Assembly (NCBI GenBank): GCA_007129225.1
Contig: SKVX01000007.1
Location: forward strand, 1 to 7,257
Reading direction: 5' to 3'
Origin: Halomonas sp.
Lineage (GTDB): Bacteria; Pseudomonadota; Gammaproteobacteria; Pseudomonadales; Halomonadaceae
Length of the DNA: 7,257 nt
Both the position numbers and the translations under genes were made by a program. Of this stretch, positions 5,786 to 7,257 are shown piece after piece. The notes beneath the pieces are model-generated. The model had not been told where the DNA came from and did no database searches. It saw only the letters and a program-made list of their open reading frames with translations. How positions within the stretch are numbered: the first letter of the stretch is position 1; each line of letters begins with the position of its first letter.

Positions 5786-7257
5786 TCACTGTTTTTCGAC
5801 GTCGTGCAGCAGCAGGAAGAAGGATGGCTGCAGGCGGAAGTTCTCGACGTTGGCGCCAGCCACTGCGTTCTGCTTCCAGTTGGCGATGAAGGCCCATGGC
5901 GCGTCTTCATGAACAATGGCCTGCATCTCGCGATAGAGGGCGGCGCGCTCCTCCTGATCCACACTGCGGCGGGCCTGTTCGAGCAGGTCATCGACCTCGG
6001 GGTTGCTGTAATAGCCGGAGTTGAAGCCGCCGCTTTCCGGCATGGCGTCGCTACGCAAGGCCAGGAAGGGGAGGGTGTCGGGGTCGTTGGTCATCCAGGC
6101 CATCTGTGCCATGTCGGCCTTTCCTTCCAGGCCCGGGTTGACGCGGTCCAGGAAGGTATTCCACTCGTAGGTCTCGATCTTGACCTCGAGCCCCACCTCG
6201 GCCAGGTCGGCTTGAATGGCGGTACCCATGGGGACGGGATCGAGCATGCCCGAACCGCCTTCGGTGACGTAGAAAGTCAGTGCGGCGCCTTCGTGGCCGG
6301 CTTCTGCGATCAGTTCACGCGCCTTGTCCGGGTCATAGGGGTACGGGTCGAGTTCCTCGTTGTAGGCCCACTCGAAGGCCGGCGGGATGGGGCCCGCGGC
6401 GACCGCGGCAGTGCCCTGCAGGACATCCTCGACGAGCGACTGCTTGTCGATGGCGTAGTTGATCGCCTGGCGCATGGCTTGGTCCTGGAAAGGTCCCTCG
6501 CGGGTGTTGAGGATCAGGAACCAGAGGTGGGGGCCGGCCTGCTCATAGACCTCGAAGGCGGCATCCGCCGCCATGGCGGCGACGTTGTCGGGCGGCACTT
6601 CCACCATCAGATCGATGCCGCCGGAGAGCATTTCGGCGACTCGGGTGTTGGCATCGGTGATGGGGCGAAAGACGACGGCTTCGAGCGAGGGCGCGCCGTC
6701 CCAGTACGCCTCGTTGCGAGTCACCACCACCCGGCTGTTGCTCTGCCACTCCTCGAACTGGAAGGGTCCGGTTCCCGACGGGTTACGCGCCACATCTTCG
6801 CCGTGCTCCTCTATCGCCGCAGGCGAGACGATGAGGCCAGTGGGGTAGGCCAGGTTGGAGAGGAACGGTGCATAGGGCTCCTCCAGTTGGAAGGTGACTT
6901 CGTGTTCGCTGGTGGCCTCGACCGATTCGATGGCGTCGAAGAAGAACGCCAGCGGGAAGGGGCCGGTATCGTGATAGGGATGCTCCTCGTCGAGCATGCG
7001 CTCGAAGTTGAACACCACGGCGTCGGCGTTGAAAGCGCTGCCGTCATGGAAGGTGACGTCGTCGCGCAGGGTGAAGGTGTAGACGGTGCCATCGTCGCTG
7101 ATCGTCCATTCGCTGGCCAGGGAGGGCTCGACCTCCAGCGTGCCATCGGCGTAGCGCACCAGGCCGTCATAGAGGTTCATCATGATGCGGAAATCGTTGA
7201 CCGCAGTGACCTGCGCCGGGTCGAGCGCCTTGGGTTCGGCGATCTGCCCCACGATCA
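5786..7257 (-). CDS. Family-5 extracellular solute-binding protein, N-terminus off the edge
   Basis: Periplasmic substrate-capture protein of the importer, first gene of the operon as far as seen. About 490 residues are present. The frame is open to the right edge, so the signal peptide and start lie outside. A GTG at 7252 is probably an internal valine of the mature N-terminus (IVGQIAEPKALDP), not a start. Counting from it, the family hallmark at about 26-71 is clear: LYDGLVRYADGTLEVEPSLA, then an EW-DDGT-YTFTLRDDVTFHDG pattern. Also visible are NPSGTGPFQFEEW in the first lobe, NYAIDKQSLV, DPDKARELIAEAG, and in the second lobe WMTNDPDTLPFLAL followed by GYYSNPEVDDLLEQAR. The NDPD segment aligns roughly with the ligand-contacting stretch of DppA-like proteins, but specificity cannot be assigned. 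The protein is rich in Asp and Glu, as expected for an exported protein of a salt-adapted bacterium. A stem-loop follows its stop codon, TGA at 5786-5788. Confidence 0.95.
   Translation of the reverse strand, partial: IVGQIAEPKALDPAQVTAVNDFRIMMNLYDGLVRYADGTLEVEPSLASEWTISDDGTVYTFTLRDDVTFHDGSAFNADAVVFNFERMLDEEHPYHDTGPFPLAFFFDAIESVEATSEHEVTFQLEEPYAPFLSNLAYPTGLIVSPAAIEEHGEDVARNPSGTGPFQFEEWQSNSRVVVTRNEAYWDGAPSLEAVVFRPITDANTRVAEMLSGGIDLMVEVPPDNVAAMAADAAFEVYEQAGPHLWFLILNTREGPFQDQAMRQAINYAIDKQSLVEDVLQGTAAVAAGPIPPAFEWAYNEELDPYPYDPDKARELIAEAGHEGAALTFYVTEGGSGMLDPVPMGTAIQADLAEVGLEVKIETYEWNTFLDRVNPGLEGKADMAQMAWMTNDPDTLPFLALRSDAMPESGGFNSGYYSNPEVDDLLEQARRSVDQEERAALYREMQAIVHEDAPWAFIANWKQNAVAGANVENFRLQPSFFLLLHDVEKQ

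Noticed and set aside
7250..7252. GTG as the true start of the solute-binding protein
   Set aside because: The frame stays open to the edge. A start here would leave an exported protein without a signal peptide, beginning in what is normally the mature N-terminal strand.
1..7257. CRISPR arrays, tRNAs, insertion sequences, attachment sites
   Set aside because: No regularly spaced repeats, tRNA-like cloverleaf, transposase or terminal inverted repeats were seen. Genes fill the window almost completely.

Overview
The window looks like chromosomal DNA of a GC-rich gammaproteobacterium. The protein style and the M42 peptidase type suggest a Halomonas-like (Halomonadaceae) organism; this is inference from sequence feel, not from a search. 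Coding density is almost complete. The longest stretch without a gene is about 63 bases, and there are no tRNA, rRNA, CRISPR or mobile-element signatures.

Layout. On the + strand, 21-1049 encodes an M42-family metallopeptidase with a complete two-metal site. It resembles the M42 peptidase that accompanies genes for the osmoprotectant N-acetylglutaminylglutamine amide (NAGGN). Everything else lies on the - strand and reads right to left as one operon. It starts with a family-5 extracellular solute-binding protein whose N-terminus is beyond the right edge (5786-7257). Next come a DppB-type permease (4775-5722), a DppC-type permease fused to a DppD-type ATPase in one 632-residue polypeptide (2880-4778), a DppF-type ATPase (1858-2883), and last a GntR/FadR-type regulator with an FCD ligand domain (1040-1861).

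How the parts fit. The first four - strand genes supply every part of a dipeptide/oligopeptide/nickel-type ABC importer: one binding protein, two membrane subunits and two ATPases. The last three gene junctions are all 4-base ATGA stop/start overlaps, so permease, fusion, ATPase and regulator are probably translationally coupled. The only gap in the operon, between binding protein and permease, holds a 14-bp stem-loop that pairs fully only in the operon-sense RNA. This is a common arrangement for making more binding protein than membrane subunits. The regulator gene ends inside the tail of the convergent peptidase gene (10-base overlap), so no dedicated terminator separates them.

The window is a well-formed peptide-type uptake operon next to a peptidase rather than an obviously new system. 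The points most worth a second look are the permease-ATPase fusion, the paired four-cysteine tails on both ATPases, the operon-strand-specific hairpin, and the possible link between peptide import and dipeptide-osmolyte metabolism.
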